A stretch of DNA of 64,000 nt from Cereibacter sphaeroides (GTDB lineage: Bacteria > Pseudomonadota > Alphaproteobacteria > Rhodobacterales > Rhodobacteraceae), in NCBI GenBank assembly GCA_003243455.1, contig QFQS01000001.1, forward strand, positions 372,001-436,000, given 5' to 3'. Within the stretch, counting starts at the first letter, position 1. The number at the start of each line of letters is the position of its first letter. Under the pieces are notes generated by a model. That model was given only the letters and a program-made list of their open reading frames with translations, had not been told where the DNA came from and ran no database searches. The position numbers and the translations under genes were made by a program. Shown in pieces: positions 49,997 to 58,883 of the stretch.

Positions 49997-51814
49997 CTAG
50001 CTTGCCCGGCTTTGCCGTTTTCGCTCGTTCGCATCGAGGAACCGCTTGCGCATCCGCACGATCTTGGGCGTGACCTCGACCAGTTCGTCGTCGTCGATAT
50101 AGGCGATTGACTCTTCCAGGCTCATCCGCACGGGTGTTGTCAGGCGAACCGCCTCGTCGGTCCCGGACGCGCGGACGTTGGTCAGTTTTTTGCCCTTCAG
50201 CGGGTTCACTTCCAGATCGTTGTCGCGCGAATGCTCGCCGATGATCATGCCCTCATAGACCGCTTCCTGCGCGCCGATGAACATCTTTCCGCGATCTTCC
50301 AGGTTCCACAGGGCGTAGGCCACCGAAATGCCTGCCTCCATCGAGATCAGAACGCCCTGGCGTCGACCCTGGATCGGACCTTTGTGCGGTGCCCAGGAAT
50401 GGAAGATGCGGTTCAGAACACCGGTGCCACGCGTGTCGGTCAGGAACTGGCCCTGATAGCCGATCAACCCGCGCGACGGGACGTGGGCGATGATGCGGGT
50501 CTTGCCGACGCCCGCCGGTTTCATCTCGGCCAGGTCGCCCTTGCGTTCGCCCGTCAGCTTGTCGATGACGGCGCCCGAGTATTCGTCATCGACGTCGATG
50601 GTGACTTCCTCGATCGGTTCCATCCGCTCGCCGTTCTCATCGCGGAAGATGACGCGAGGGCGAGAGATCGAAAGTTCGAACCCCTCACGGCGCATGTTCT
50701 CGATCAGAACCCCCATCTGCAATTCACCACGACCCGAAACCTCAAAGGCCTCGCCGCCCGGGGTGTCGGCGATCTTGATGGCGACGTTGGTCTCGGCCTC
50801 TTTCATCAGCCGGTCGCGGATGACGCGCGACTGCACCTTGTTACCATCACGGCCCGCCAGCGGGCTGTCATTGATGCCGAAGGTCACGGTGATGGTCGGC
50901 GGGTCGATGGGTTGGGCGGGCAGGGGCGTTTCCACCTCGGGTGCGCAAAGCGTGTCGGCTACGGTCGCCTTGGTCATGCCAGCGATGGTCACGATGTCAC
51001 CCGCAACAGCCTGGTCGATGGGGGTCTGCGACAGGCCGCGGAAGGCAAGGATCTTGGACACGCGGAACTGCTCCAGCCGCTCTCCTATGCGGCTCATCGC
51101 CTTGAGCTGATCACCAACGTTCAGCGTTCCGGCCTCGACCCGGCCGGTCAGGATGCGGCCGATGAAAGGGTCGGCGGACAGAGTCGTCGCCAGCATCTGG
51201 AATGGCTCGCCTGAACGCACCATCTGCTTCGGAGCGGGGACATGGCGAACGATCAGGTTGAACAGCGCGTCGAGGTTTTCGCGTGGTCCGTCCAGCTCCT
51301 CGTCAGCCCAGCCGGAGCGGCCCGAAGCGTAGAGGTGCGGGAAATCCAGTTGGTCGTCGTCGGCACCAAGGTTGGCGAAAAGGTCGAACACCTCGTTCAA
51401 CGCGCGGTCCGGTTCGGCGTCGGGCTTGTCGACCTTGTTCAGCACCACGATGGGGCGCAGGCCAAGCGCCAGCGCCTTTGAGGTCACGAACTTTGTCTGC
51501 GGCATCGGGCCTTCGGCGGCGTCCACCAGCAGGACCACGCCATCGACCATCGACAGGATGCGTTCCACCTCGCCGCCGAAATCGGCGTGACCGGGGGTAT
51601 CGACGATGTTGATGCGCACGCCGTCATGTTCAACGCTGGTGCACTTGGCCAGGATGGTGATGCCGCGCTCGCGTTCGATGTCATTGCTGTCCATCGCGCG
51701 TTCGGTGGTCGCCTGATTTTCGCGGAATGTGCCGGACTGCTTCAGAAGCTCGTCAACCAGCGTTGTCTTGCCATGGTCGACGTGCGCGATGATGGCGATG
51801 TTGCGAAGCTCCAT
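49997..51814 (-). CDS. typA: GTP-binding protein TypA/BipA
   Basis: This 605-residue translational GTPase has G1 AHVDHGKTTLVDELL (about residues 10-24), G3 DTPGHADFGGEVERIL and G4 VVLNKVDKPDA. The EF-G-like domains end in the BipA-specific C-terminal domain. It acts on the 70S ribosome in stress adaptation and subunit assembly. The gene is alone, preceded by a 186-bp spacer after the YitT-family gene. Confidence 0.97.
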   Translation of the reverse strand: MELRNIAIIAHVDHGKTTLVDELLKQSGTFRENQATTERAMDSNDIERERGITILAKCTSVEHDGVRINIVDTPGHADFGGEVERILSMVDGVVLLVDAAEGPMPQTKFVTSKALALGLRPIVVLNKVDKPDAEPDRALNEVFDLFANLGADDDQLDFPHLYASGRSGWADEELDGPRENLDALFNLIVRHVPAPKQMVRSGEPFQMLATTLSADPFIGRILTGRVEAGTLNVGDQLKAMSRIGERLEQFRVSKILAFRGLSQTPIDQAVAGDIVTIAGMTKATVADTLCAPEVETPLPAQPIDPPTITVTFGINDSPLAGRDGNKVQSRVIRDRLMKEAETNVAIKIADTPGGEAFEVSGRGELQMGVLIENMRREGFELSISRPRVIFRDENGERMEPIEEVTIDVDDEYSGAVIDKLTGERKGDLAEMKPAGVGKTRIIAHVPSRGLIGYQGQFLTDTRGTGVLNRIFHSWAPHKGPIQGRRQGVLISMEAGISVAYALWNLEDRGKMFIGAQEAVYEGMIIGEHSRDNDLEVNPLKGKKLTNVRASGTDEAVRLTTPVRMSLEESIAYIDDDELVEVTPKIVRMRKRFLDANERKRQSRAS

Positions 51815-52000
51815 CGGAGATACTCTTTCGGTTATCGGAAGTTGCGGCGGCGTTACCGCAGCGCGGCGCGAAAGGCCAGAGGGAACGTGGACTTCCCCTG
51901 ATTTTCGCTGCGGCGCAGCGACGACATGTGTCTGCCGATATTCAATTCATTCGGTTGCGCAGACCATTTTCAGTATCTGGAAATATTTGCATTACACCGT

Positions 52001-52603
52001 TCAGATCGCGACGTAACGGTCACGGCGGTGATTGACGGCAAGGAACAGGTTGAACACCAGCGCGCCCAGAAAGCTGTATAGCAGCAGCATGGGCGAGATC
52101 ATTATTGATGCGGCGGCGAATATCACCATGTCAAAGGCGATCTGCACGTAGCCTGCGGGAAAGCCAGTCTTGTCCTGTATCAGCAATCCGACGATGGAAA
52201 GGCCGCCGAAGCTGCCGCCATGGCGGACCACCGATAACGCCGAAAATCCGAAAAGCGTGCCGAACAGCATTGCCGCGAAGGCGGGCGAGATCTGGCCGAA
52301 CTCGATCCATCGGGGTAGCGACGCGGTCGCGAGCGCAAGCAGACCAACCGATATGGCCGTTTTCACTGCAAATCGCGCGCCCATCCGCCGGTAGCCAAGC
52401 CAAAGGAACGGTAGACTGATCGCCACATACACAATCGGGAATGACAAACCGGTCGCATAGCTCGCAAGTGCAGCCAGCCCGACGGTCTGGCCCGAGACGA
52501 AGCCCATATGCGTCATGATCTGCAAACCCACGGCACCCACGCAGACACCAAATGCGATGCCCTGGATATCCTCGATAAGACTGTGGCGGGTCGGGTCGGT
52601 CAT
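52001..52603 (-). CDS. YitT/DUF161-family membrane protein
   Basis: This 200-residue integral membrane protein has five or six hydrophobic spans. Family features are GFVSGQTVGLAALASYATG and a VVRHGGSFGGLSIVGLLIQDKTG loop, with a Gly-rich segment in the second half. The function of YitT proteins is largely unknown. It has its own promoter (TTGACT-N17-TAACAA) that overlaps an imperfect inverted repeat, so it is probably regulated. Confidence 0.8.
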   Translation of the reverse strand: MTDPTRHSLIEDIQGIAFGVCVGAVGLQIMTHMGFVSGQTVGLAALASYATGLSFPIVYVAISLPFLWLGYRRMGARFAVKTAISVGLLALATASLPRWIEFGQISPAFAAMLFGTLFGFSALSVVRHGGSFGGLSIVGLLIQDKTGFPAGYVQIAFDMVIFAAASIMISPMLLLYSFLGALVFNLFLAVNHRRDRYVAI

Positions 52604-52627
52604 GGCGATGCTCCGGGGGAATGACGA

Positions 52628-52656
52628 TTGTTACCATGATCCTTCATTTAAGTCAA
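52628..52656 (-). promoter_or_regulatory. Promoter of the YitT-family gene
   Basis: On the reverse strand TTGACT (52651-52656) and TAACAA (52628-52633) are 17 bp apart. The -35 sits inside an inverted repeat. Confidence 0.45.
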
Positions 52657-52670
52657 TAATGCTGACCTAA
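52648..52670. promoter_or_regulatory. Inverted repeat over the YitT promoter
   Basis: TTAAGTCA and TGACCTAA, 7 bp apart, match at seven of eight pairs. The site covers the -35 hexamer, as a repressor site would. The regulator is unknown. Confidence 0.4.
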
Positions 52671-52679
52671 CGCAGTGGC

Positions 52680-52706
52680 AAAAAAGAGGGCGCCTGAATG
52701 GCGCCC
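52680..52706 (-). terminator. icd terminator
   Basis: Reading the reverse strand, the 7-bp stem GGCGCC-type hairpin (52688-52694 with 52700-52706, loop TGAAT on the forward strand) is followed by a run of T (forward A at 52680-52685). It lies 23 bp after the icd stop. Confidence 0.8.
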
Positions 52707-52728
52707 CCTATCACATACTGAAAGTCGC

Positions 52729-53943
52729 TTAGCCCTTCAGTGCCTTGTTGAGATATTCGTCCACTTTTTCCAGATAACCCATCGTGGTCAGCCACTTCTG
52801 GTCCGGTCCGACCAAAAGCGCCAGATCCTTGGTCATCCAGCCATCCTCGACGGCGTCGACAGTGACCTTTTCCAGCGTTTGCGCGAAACGCAGCAGTTGC
52901 GCGTTATCGTCCAGCTTGGCGCGATGCTTCAGCCCGCCCGTCCAGGCGTAGATCGAGGCGACCGAGTTGGTCGAGGTCTGCTCACCCTTCTGATGCTGAC
53001 GATAGTGGCGGGTGACGGTTCCATGCGCCGCCTCAGCCTCAACGGTCTTTCCATCGGGCGTCATCAGGACCGAAGTCATGAGACCAAGCGAACCGAAGCC
53101 CTGCGCCACCGTATCCGACTGCACATCGCCGTCATAGTTCTTGCAGGCCCAGACATAGCCGCCCGACCACTTGAGCGCCGAGGCGACCATGTCGTCGATC
53201 AGGCGGTGCTCGTAGTGGATGCCCTTTTTCTTGAAGGCATCGACGAACTCTTCCTCATAGACCTTCTGGAAGATGTCTTTGAACCGACCGTCATAGGCTT
53301 TCAGGATCGTGTTCTTGGTCGACAGGTAGACAGGCCAACCCAGGTTCAGTCCGTAGTTCAGCGAGGCGCGCGCAAAGTCGGTGATCGAGTCATCAAGGTT
53401 GTACATGCCCATGTAGACACCCGAGGACGGGGCCGCATAGACATCCTTCTCGATCACGGTGCCATCGTCGCCGACGAACTTCATCGACAGCTTGCCTGCG
53501 CCCGGGAAACGGAAATCGGTCGCGCGATACTGGTCGCCAAAGGCATGACGGCCAACCACGATCGGCTGGGTCCAGCCCGGCACCAGACGTGGCACGTTCT
53601 TGCAGATGATCGGCTGGCGAAAGATCACGCCGCCAAGGATATTGCGGATGGTGCCGTTCGGGCTTTTCCACATCTGCTTCAGGCCGAATTCTTCGACCCG
53701 CTGCTCATCGGGGGTGATCGTCGCGCATTTGACGCCGACGCCGTATTTCTTGATCGCATTCGCCGCATCGACGGTGATCTGGTCGTTTGTGCGGTCACGT
53801 TCCTCGATGCCAAGGTCATAATATTTCAGGTCGACGTCGAGGTAGGGCAGGATCAGCTTCTGCTTGATGAAATCCCAGATGATCCGGGTCATCTCGTCGC
53901 CGTCGAGTTCGACGACGGGGTTGGCTACCTTGATCTTCGACAT
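52729..53943 (-). CDS. icd: NADP-dependent isocitrate dehydrogenase
   Basis: This TCA-cycle enzyme converts isocitrate to 2-oxoglutarate with NADP+. The 404-residue protein belongs to the dimeric, eukaryote-like subfamily: VANPVVELDGDEMTRIIWDF at the start, KSPNGTIRNILGGVIFRQP for substrate binding, YDGDVQSDTVAQGFGSLGLM and EAAHGTVTRHYR with the NADP-specific region. It has its own terminator and stands alone, upstream of the YitT gene and downstream of the HD nucleotidase gene on the same strand. Confidence 0.97.
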   Translation of the reverse strand: MSKIKVANPVVELDGDEMTRIIWDFIKQKLILPYLDVDLKYYDLGIEERDRTNDQITVDAANAIKKYGVGVKCATITPDEQRVEEFGLKQMWKSPNGTIRNILGGVIFRQPIICKNVPRLVPGWTQPIVVGRHAFGDQYRATDFRFPGAGKLSMKFVGDDGTVIEKDVYAAPSSGVYMGMYNLDDSITDFARASLNYGLNLGWPVYLSTKNTILKAYDGRFKDIFQKVYEEEFVDAFKKKGIHYEHRLIDDMVASALKWSGGYVWACKNYDGDVQSDTVAQGFGSLGLMTSVLMTPDGKTVEAEAAHGTVTRHYRQHQKGEQTSTNSVASIYAWTGGLKHRAKLDDNAQLLRFAQTLEKVTVDAVEDGWMTKDLALLVGPDQKWLTTMGYLEKVDEYLNKALKG

Positions 53944-54037
53944 GCGGACCTCTTGCGCTTGGATTCGTGTGGGTTGGGCATAGCGGAAAACCCGCAGCCG
54001 CGAAAGATGGTATGCGACGGTATACCGCTTTACGGCG

Positions 54038-54625
54038 CTAACTCTGAAAGAAGCTGCTCGCTTTACCGCGCACCCACCGCCACAGCACAGGTGCGCCCCG
54101 CGCCACCTTGGTGCCGACGCGGGTATCCAGTTGCTCGGCGGTAACCTTGTAAGTGATCCACGTCCCGCCGCCCGAGGCGATATTCTGCATCACGGGCTGA
54201 ACCCGGTCCAATGACTTGGCAAAGATCGCATCCAGCGTTTCCGCCGCCTCGAACTCTTCCCATAATGTGCGCAACTCGATCGCCTGATCGGCGGGCAACA
54301 GGCCAAAAATGCGGTCGGCCGAGCGCGTCTCAGCCTCGACCACCGCAGCTGATCCATGGGCCTGACCGTCGGCGGAATGGATCGGCACATCGCCAGTGTC
54401 GATCTCGACCAGATCGTGCAGGATCAGCATGCGGATCACACGGTCGATCCGAACATCTGGTCCGGCCTGATCGGCCAGCACCATCGCATAAAGGGCCAGA
54501 TGCCACGAATGCTCCCCCGAGTTTTCGGGGCGTGACCCGTCAGCCAGCGTGGTGGCGCGCAAAACCTGCTTCAGCCTGTCCGCCTCGTTCAGAAAGGCGA
54601 ACTGGGCTGACAGCCGGTCGGTCAA
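54038..54625 (-). CDS. HD-domain hydrolase (YfbR/HDDC2-like 5'-deoxynucleotidase)
   Basis: This 195-residue HD phosphohydrolase has a metal-site His in ENSGEHSWHLALYA, the HD pair in LILHDLVEIDTGDVP and a later Asp in AKSLDRVQPV. The HDDC2/YfbR group dephosphorylates deoxynucleoside monophosphates, so a nucleotide-pool role is likely. It is third in the reverse-strand unit hydrolase / small protein / HD, overlapping the small protein gene by four bases. Confidence 0.85.
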   Translation of the reverse strand: MTDRLSAQFAFLNEADRLKQVLRATTLADGSRPENSGEHSWHLALYAMVLADQAGPDVRIDRVIRMLILHDLVEIDTGDVPIHSADGQAHGSAAVVEAETRSADRIFGLLPADQAIELRTLWEEFEAAETLDAIFAKSLDRVQPVMQNIASGGGTWITYKVTAEQLDTRVGTKVARGAPVLWRWVRGKASSFFQS

Positions 54626-54885
54626 TGCCCGGCGTCCGACTCACGCGGGGCGACGGGGGCGGCCGCTCCGGTTTCGGCAGCCTTGATCGTGTCCTCAAGG
54701 AATCGCCGTCCCCGCCGCTCGGCAAGCCGAACGCGGATCGAGGTCAGGAAGGCCTCCTGCAGAGTGGTCGATGACGCACCCAACACTTTGCCCACTTCGA
54801 CATAAAGGCGGTCATTGCCGAAGCGTTCCATCGCAACAATCGTTTCCCGCGCCAGCTCGTCGGCAAGATCGTCGGTAAGTGCCAT
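54622..54885 (-). CDS. Small conserved hypothetical protein
   Basis: This 87-residue, mostly helical protein starts ALTDDLADELARETIVAME and contains YVEVGKVLGASSTTLQEAFL and RVRLAERRGRRFLED. I recall related small proteins in other Rhodobacterales but no function. It overlaps the HD gene by four bases and follows the hydrolase gene by nine, so it is coupled in that operon. Confidence 0.75.
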   Translation of the reverse strand: MALTDDLADELARETIVAMERFGNDRLYVEVGKVLGASSTTLQEAFLTSIRVRLAERRGRRFLEDTIKAAETGAAAPVAPRESDAGH

Positions 54886-54894
54886 GTCAAACTC

Positions 54895-55554
54895 TCAGCG
54901 CGATGCTTCGGTAAGGCGGCGCTTCACATATTCCGAAACCGTGTCGATCATCGGTTTCATATGCGCTTCCTCATCCTTGAAGAAGTGATCGGCCCCTTCG
55001 ATCTGGGTATGGGTGATCTTGATACCCTTCTGCTCGTGCAGTTTGTTGACGAGGTTCTGGGTGTCCTTGGGCGGTGCCACGCGGTCGGCGGTGCCGTTGA
55101 TGATCAGCCCGGACGAAGGGCAGGGGGCCAGGAAGCTGAAATCATACATGTTTGCGGGCGGGCTGACCGAGATGAAACCGGTGATCTCGGGCCGCCGCAT
55201 CAAAAGCTGCATCCCGATCCAGGCCCCAAAGGAGAAGCCGGCAACCCAGCAATGCTTGGCGTTCTGGTTCATCGCCTGCAGGTAGTCCAGCGCCGACGCG
55301 GCATCGGACAACTCGCCGATGCCCTGGTCATACTCGCCCTGGCTGCGCCCTACTCCACGGAAGTTGAACCGCAGGACGGTAAATCCAAGGTTGTAGAACG
55401 CGTAATGCAGGTTATAGACGACCTTGTTGTTCATCGTCCCGCCGAACTGGGGATGCGGATGCAGCACGATGGCTATCGGCGCGTCGCGATCCTTCTGCGG
55501 ATGATAGCGGCCTTCGAGACGCCCCTCGGGGCCTGCGAAAATCACTTCGGGCAT
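54895..55554 (-). CDS. Alpha/beta hydrolase
   Basis: This 219-residue hydrolase of the short dienelactone-hydrolase/CocE-like group contains HPHPQFGGTMNNKVV, the nucleophile elbow GFSFGAWIG, Asp in INGTADRVAPP and the catalytic His in EGADHFF. The start chosen (PEVIFAGPEGRLEGRY) drops a 23-residue extension that lies over the iscR promoter region. It is first of a three-gene operon with the small protein and the HD nucleotidase, and divergent from iscR. Substrate unknown. Confidence 0.85.
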   Translation of the reverse strand: MPEVIFAGPEGRLEGRYHPQKDRDAPIAIVLHPHPQFGGTMNNKVVYNLHYAFYNLGFTVLRFNFRGVGRSQGEYDQGIGELSDAASALDYLQAMNQNAKHCWVAGFSFGAWIGMQLLMRRPEITGFISVSPPANMYDFSFLAPCPSSGLIINGTADRVAPPKDTQNLVNKLHEQKGIKITHTQIEGADHFFKDEEAHMKPMIDTVSEYVKRRLTEASR

Positions 55555-55591
55555 GTAAGCCTGTCTCTTTCTCTCTGCCCGCGCGAAATTG

Positions 55592-55620
55592 TTGACAAAT
55601 TCGCTCGGGATACTTAGAAC
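55592..55620 (+). promoter_or_regulatory. iscR/suf promoter with IscR-like site
   Basis: TTGACA (perfect -35) and TAGAAC are 17 bp apart, placing the start near 55627. The spacer contains CTCGGGATA. In Rhodobacterales an iron-responsive IscR motif of the form TTGAC-(AT-rich)-CTCGG-AT has been described, from memory, so the promoter probably includes its own IscR site. Confidence 0.6.
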
Positions 55621-55711
55621 CATTCCAACTGCCCGGCTTGGCCGGGTCTCGGGGTGGACAGGAGTTAAGCGCCCCTTCGTCGCTCGTCAATCTTATACCC
55701 AAGAGGCCGGT

Positions 55712-56185
55712 ATGAAACTGTCAACCAAAGGGCGCTATGCAATGGTCGCGCTGGCCGATCTGGCACTGGCAAAGCCCGATGACCTCGTTTCCCTTGCCGC
55801 GATCTCGAAGCGGCAGGATGTCTCGCTGCCTTATCTGGAGCAGCTTTTCGTCAAGTTGCGCCGAGCCGGACTGGTAGATGCGGCTCGCGGACCCGGCGGC
55901 GGCTACAAACTGGCGCGCCATCCCGACGAAATCCGCGTCAGCGAGATTCTCGAGGCCGTGGATGAAACGGTCAGCGCGCTGCACACCGGGGCAGGGGTGA
56001 CGGGCGGCGTATCGGGCACCCGCGCCCAATCCCTGACCAACCGACTGTGGGAGGGACTTTCGGCGCAGGTCTATGTTTTCCTTCACCAGACCCGCCTTTC
56101 AGATGTGATCCGCAATGAGATGAGGCCTTGTCCCGCGGTGCCTGCACTGTTCCGAGTGGTGGACGAAGGTGTGGACGCGGGATGA
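55712..56185 (+). CDS. iscR: Rrf2-family regulator IscR, single-cysteine type
   Basis: This 157-residue regulator of Fe-S cluster synthesis has a winged-helix domain KLSTKGRYAMVALADLALAK, with recognition region RQDVSLPYLEQLFVKLRRAG and GPGGGYKLAR. The three Cys that bind the cluster in enterobacterial IscR are absent. The only Cys in the protein is residue 140 in NEMRPCPAVPALF. IscR of Rhodobacter sphaeroides is reported to use a single Cys, so this is the clade's form and not decay. The start follows GAGG; it heads the suf operon and lies 7 bp before the desulfurase gene. Confidence 0.93.
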   Translation: MKLSTKGRYAMVALADLALAKPDDLVSLAAISKRQDVSLPYLEQLFVKLRRAGLVDAARGPGGGYKLARHPDEIRVSEILEAVDETVSALHTGAGVTGGVSGTRAQSLTNRLWEGLSAQVYVFLHQTRLSDVIRNEMRPCPAVPALFRVVDEGVDAG

Positions 56186-56192
56186 TCCTGCG

Positions 56193-57239
56193 ATGACTGA
56201 GCGCGTCTATCTGGACTGGAACGCTACCACACCTCTGCGCCCCGAGGTGCGGGTGGCGATGATTGCTGCGATGGACGTCTCAGGTAATCCGTCCTCGGTG
56301 CATGCCGAGGGACGGGCGGCTAAGGCGCTGGTCGAAAAGGCGCGCGCTCAGGTAGCTTCGGCCTTGGGGGCCGAAGGGGCCGATATCGTCTTTACGTCCG
56401 GCGCGACCGAGGCGGCGGCACTGGCCTGCGCGGGACGGCGGCTGGTCTGTTCCGATATCGAGCATGAGGCCGTCAGTGCCTGGTGCGATACTTTGTTGCC
56501 TGTGGACCAGGATGGTTTGGTGGCCGTTGCCGAACCGGGGCATGCCGCGCTGCAACTGGCGAATTCCGAGACTGGCATATTGCAGGATTTGCCCGAAGGG
56601 CTGGCGGTCAGCGATCTGACGCAAGCGTTCGGAAAGGTGCCTTTCGCCTTCAACTGGCTGGGCTGTCAGATGGGGCTGGTCTCGGCGCACAAACTGGGCG
56701 GACCAAAGGGTATAGGGGCGCTGGTTCTGCGCCGGGGCCTTGATCTCGTGCCCCAGTTAAAAGGCGGCGGACAAGAGATGGGCAGGCGGTCGGGAACCGA
56801 GAACCTGATCGGCATCGCGGGCTTTGGTGCCGCTGCCGAGGCGGCCGCGCGTGATCTTGCCGACGGGGTCTGGGAGCGGGTCGAAGAATTTAGAAATATT
56901 CTAGATCAAGGATTGTCCGCGGCTGGCTTTGGGACTATTTCTGTCGGGAAATCTGGGCGCCGCCTGCCCAACACCCTGTGCCTGATCGCGCCGGGCTGGA
57001 AGGGTGAGACGCAGGTCATGCAGATGGATCTGGCAGGTTTTGCCGTTTCCGCCGGATCGGCCTGTTCCTCGGGTAAGGTGCGCGCCAGCCGCGTATTGCG
57101 CGCGATGGGGTTCGACGAGACCGAGGCAAGCTCTGCCATCAGGCTGTCGCTTGGCCCGGATGTGAATGAGGAGCAGGTCCTGCGCTTTATCGACGCCTGG
57201 ACCAGCCGCTATCAGCGGCATCGCGCGCGCGTTGCGTGA
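56193..57239 (+). CDS. Cysteine desulfurase (IscS/NifS-like)
   Basis: This 348-residue PLP enzyme mobilises sulfur from cysteine. It opens with VYLDWNATTPLRPEVRVAM. It has NSETG at the active site, PLP Lys167 in SAHKLGGPKGIGAL, RSGTENLIG and the catalytic Cys291 loop SAGSACSSG. It is shorter than typical IscS. It is placed between iscR and sufB, with a second, SufS-type enzyme at the other end of the operon. The division of labour is unknown. Confidence 0.93.
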   Translation: MTERVYLDWNATTPLRPEVRVAMIAAMDVSGNPSSVHAEGRAAKALVEKARAQVASALGAEGADIVFTSGATEAAALACAGRRLVCSDIEHEAVSAWCDTLLPVDQDGLVAVAEPGHAALQLANSETGILQDLPEGLAVSDLTQAFGKVPFAFNWLGCQMGLVSAHKLGGPKGIGALVLRRGLDLVPQLKGGGQEMGRRSGTENLIGIAGFGAAAEAAARDLADGVWERVEEFRNILDQGLSAAGFGTISVGKSGRRLPNTLCLIAPGWKGETQVMQMDLAGFAVSAGSACSSGKVRASRVLRAMGFDETEASSAIRLSLGPDVNEEQVLRFIDAWTSRYQRHRARVA

Positions 57240-57260
57240 GGCGAGACGAAAGGAAGACCG

Positions 57261-58781
57261 ATGAACGTGCTTGATACCGATATCCAAACCGAAATGCGCG
57301 AAGGCGTCGATCGCGAAACGATCGAGACCGTGCAGGCCATGGCCGGCAAGTACAAATACGGCTGGAATACCGAGATCGAGACGGAATACGCGCCGAAAGG
57401 CCTGAACGAGGATATCGTTCGTCTGATAAGCGAAAAGAACGGTGAACCCGAATGGATGCTGGACTGGCGTCTGGCCGCCTATCGCCGTTGGGTGAAGATG
57501 GAAGAGCCCCGCTGGGCGATGCTGCACTATCCCGAGATCGACTATCAGGACCAGTTCTACTACGCCAAACCGAAAAGCATGGACGTCAAGCCGAAGAGCC
57601 TTGACGAGGTGGATCCAAAGCTGCTGGCGACCTATGCCAAACTTGGGATTCCGCTGAAGGAACAGATGCTTCTGGCAGGTGTCGAAGGTGCCGAAGAGCC
57701 GCGCAAGGTCGCGGTCGATGCGGTCTTCGACTCCGTCTCAGTGGGCACGACCTTCAAGGCGGAACTGGCCAAGGCGGGCGTCATCTTCTGCTCGATCTCG
57801 GAGGCGGTGCGCGAACATCCCGAACTGGTACAGAAGTATCTCGGTTCGGTCGTGCCGCAGTCAGACAACTTCTTTGCCACGCTGAATTCGGCCGTCTTTT
57901 CGGATGGCAGTTTTGTCTACATTCCGCCGGGAACGCGGTGCCCGATGGAGCTGTCGACCTATTTCCGCATCAACGCCGAAAACACCGGTCAGTTCGAGCG
58001 GACGCTGATCATCGCCGACAAGGGGTCTTACGTCAGCTATCTTGAGGGCTGCACGGCGCCCAAGCGCGATACGCACCAACTGCATGCAGCGGTGGTCGAG
58101 ATCGTCATCCTAGAGGATGCCGAGGTGAAATATTCGACCGTTCAGAACTGGTATCCGGGCGACGAGAACGGCGTCGGCGGCATCTACAACTTCGTCACCA
58201 AGCGCGCAGATTGCCGCGAGGCGCGGGCGAAGGTGATGTGGACGCAGGTTGAAACCGGCTCCGCGATTACCTGGAAATACCCCTCCTGCATTCTGCGTGG
58301 TGACGATACCCAGGGCGAGTTCTATTCCATCGCCATCGCCAACAACGCGCAGCAGGCCGATACCGGCACCAAAATGGTTCACCTGGGCAAGAACACCAAA
58401 AGCCGCATCGTGTCGAAAGGCATCAGCGCGGGCCGCGCCCAGAACACCTATCGCGGTCTGGTCAGCATGCACCCCCGCGCCACGAACAGCCGCAACTATA
58501 CGCAGTGCGACAGCCTGCTGATCGGGCAGGGCTGCGGCGCGCACACGGTTCCCTATATCGAAGTCAAGAACAACTCGAGCCGGGTCGAGCACGAGGCAAC
58601 GACCAGCAAGGTGGATGACGATCAGCTTTTCTACTGCCGCTCGCGCGGCATGGACGAGGAAGAGGCAGTCGCGCTTGTCGTCAACGGCTTCGTCAAGGAC
58701 GTGCTGCAAACGCTGCCCATGGAGTTCGCCATGGAGGCGCAGGCGCTGGTCGCAATCAGCCTTGAGGGTTCCGTCGGCTGA
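57261..58781 (+). CDS. sufB: Fe-S cluster assembly scaffold SufB
   Basis: This 506-residue SufB is of usual length and is the scaffold subunit where clusters are built with SufC and SufD. It shows MLDWRLAAYRRWVKM, DSVSVGTTF, ENTGQFERTLIIADKGSYVSY with the usual core, and the C-terminal YCRSRGMDEEEAVALVVNGF. It follows the desulfurase by 21 bp with ribosome site AAAGGAAG. A membrane protein gene comes 102 bp later, before sufC. Confidence 0.97.
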   Translation: MNVLDTDIQTEMREGVDRETIETVQAMAGKYKYGWNTEIETEYAPKGLNEDIVRLISEKNGEPEWMLDWRLAAYRRWVKMEEPRWAMLHYPEIDYQDQFYYAKPKSMDVKPKSLDEVDPKLLATYAKLGIPLKEQMLLAGVEGAEEPRKVAVDAVFDSVSVGTTFKAELAKAGVIFCSISEAVREHPELVQKYLGSVVPQSDNFFATLNSAVFSDGSFVYIPPGTRCPMELSTYFRINAENTGQFERTLIIADKGSYVSYLEGCTAPKRDTHQLHAAVVEIVILEDAEVKYSTVQNWYPGDENGVGGIYNFVTKRADCREARAKVMWTQVETGSAITWKYPSCILRGDDTQGEFYSIAIANNAQQADTGTKMVHLGKNTKSRIVSKGISAGRAQNTYRGLVSMHPRATNSRNYTQCDSLLIGQGCGAHTVPYIEVKNNSSRVEHEATTSKVDDDQLFYCRSRGMDEEEAVALVVNGFVKDVLQTLPMEFAMEAQALVAISLEGSVG

Positions 58782-58883
58782 TGATGTCCCGGATTTTACA
58801 TGATTTCGGTCCAATTCCATCTTACTCACGCCACCCTTGTGCGGTCTACAAGCGGAGCGCACTGACCTTGGGATCGCAGCCGT

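Noticed and set aside
51815..52000. Possible RNA gene or operator between the YitT gene and typA
   Set aside because: Only a short CGCTGC/GCAGCG stem is seen, without promoter or terminator features.
54003..54027. GGTAT repeat and CGGTATACCG palindrome upstream of icd
   Set aside because: The 10-bp palindrome is too short to stand out from chance in this spacer.
52675..54144. Forward open frame of nearly 490 codons opposite icd
   Set aside because: The reverse-strand icd has all family motifs, so the forward frame is a shadow.
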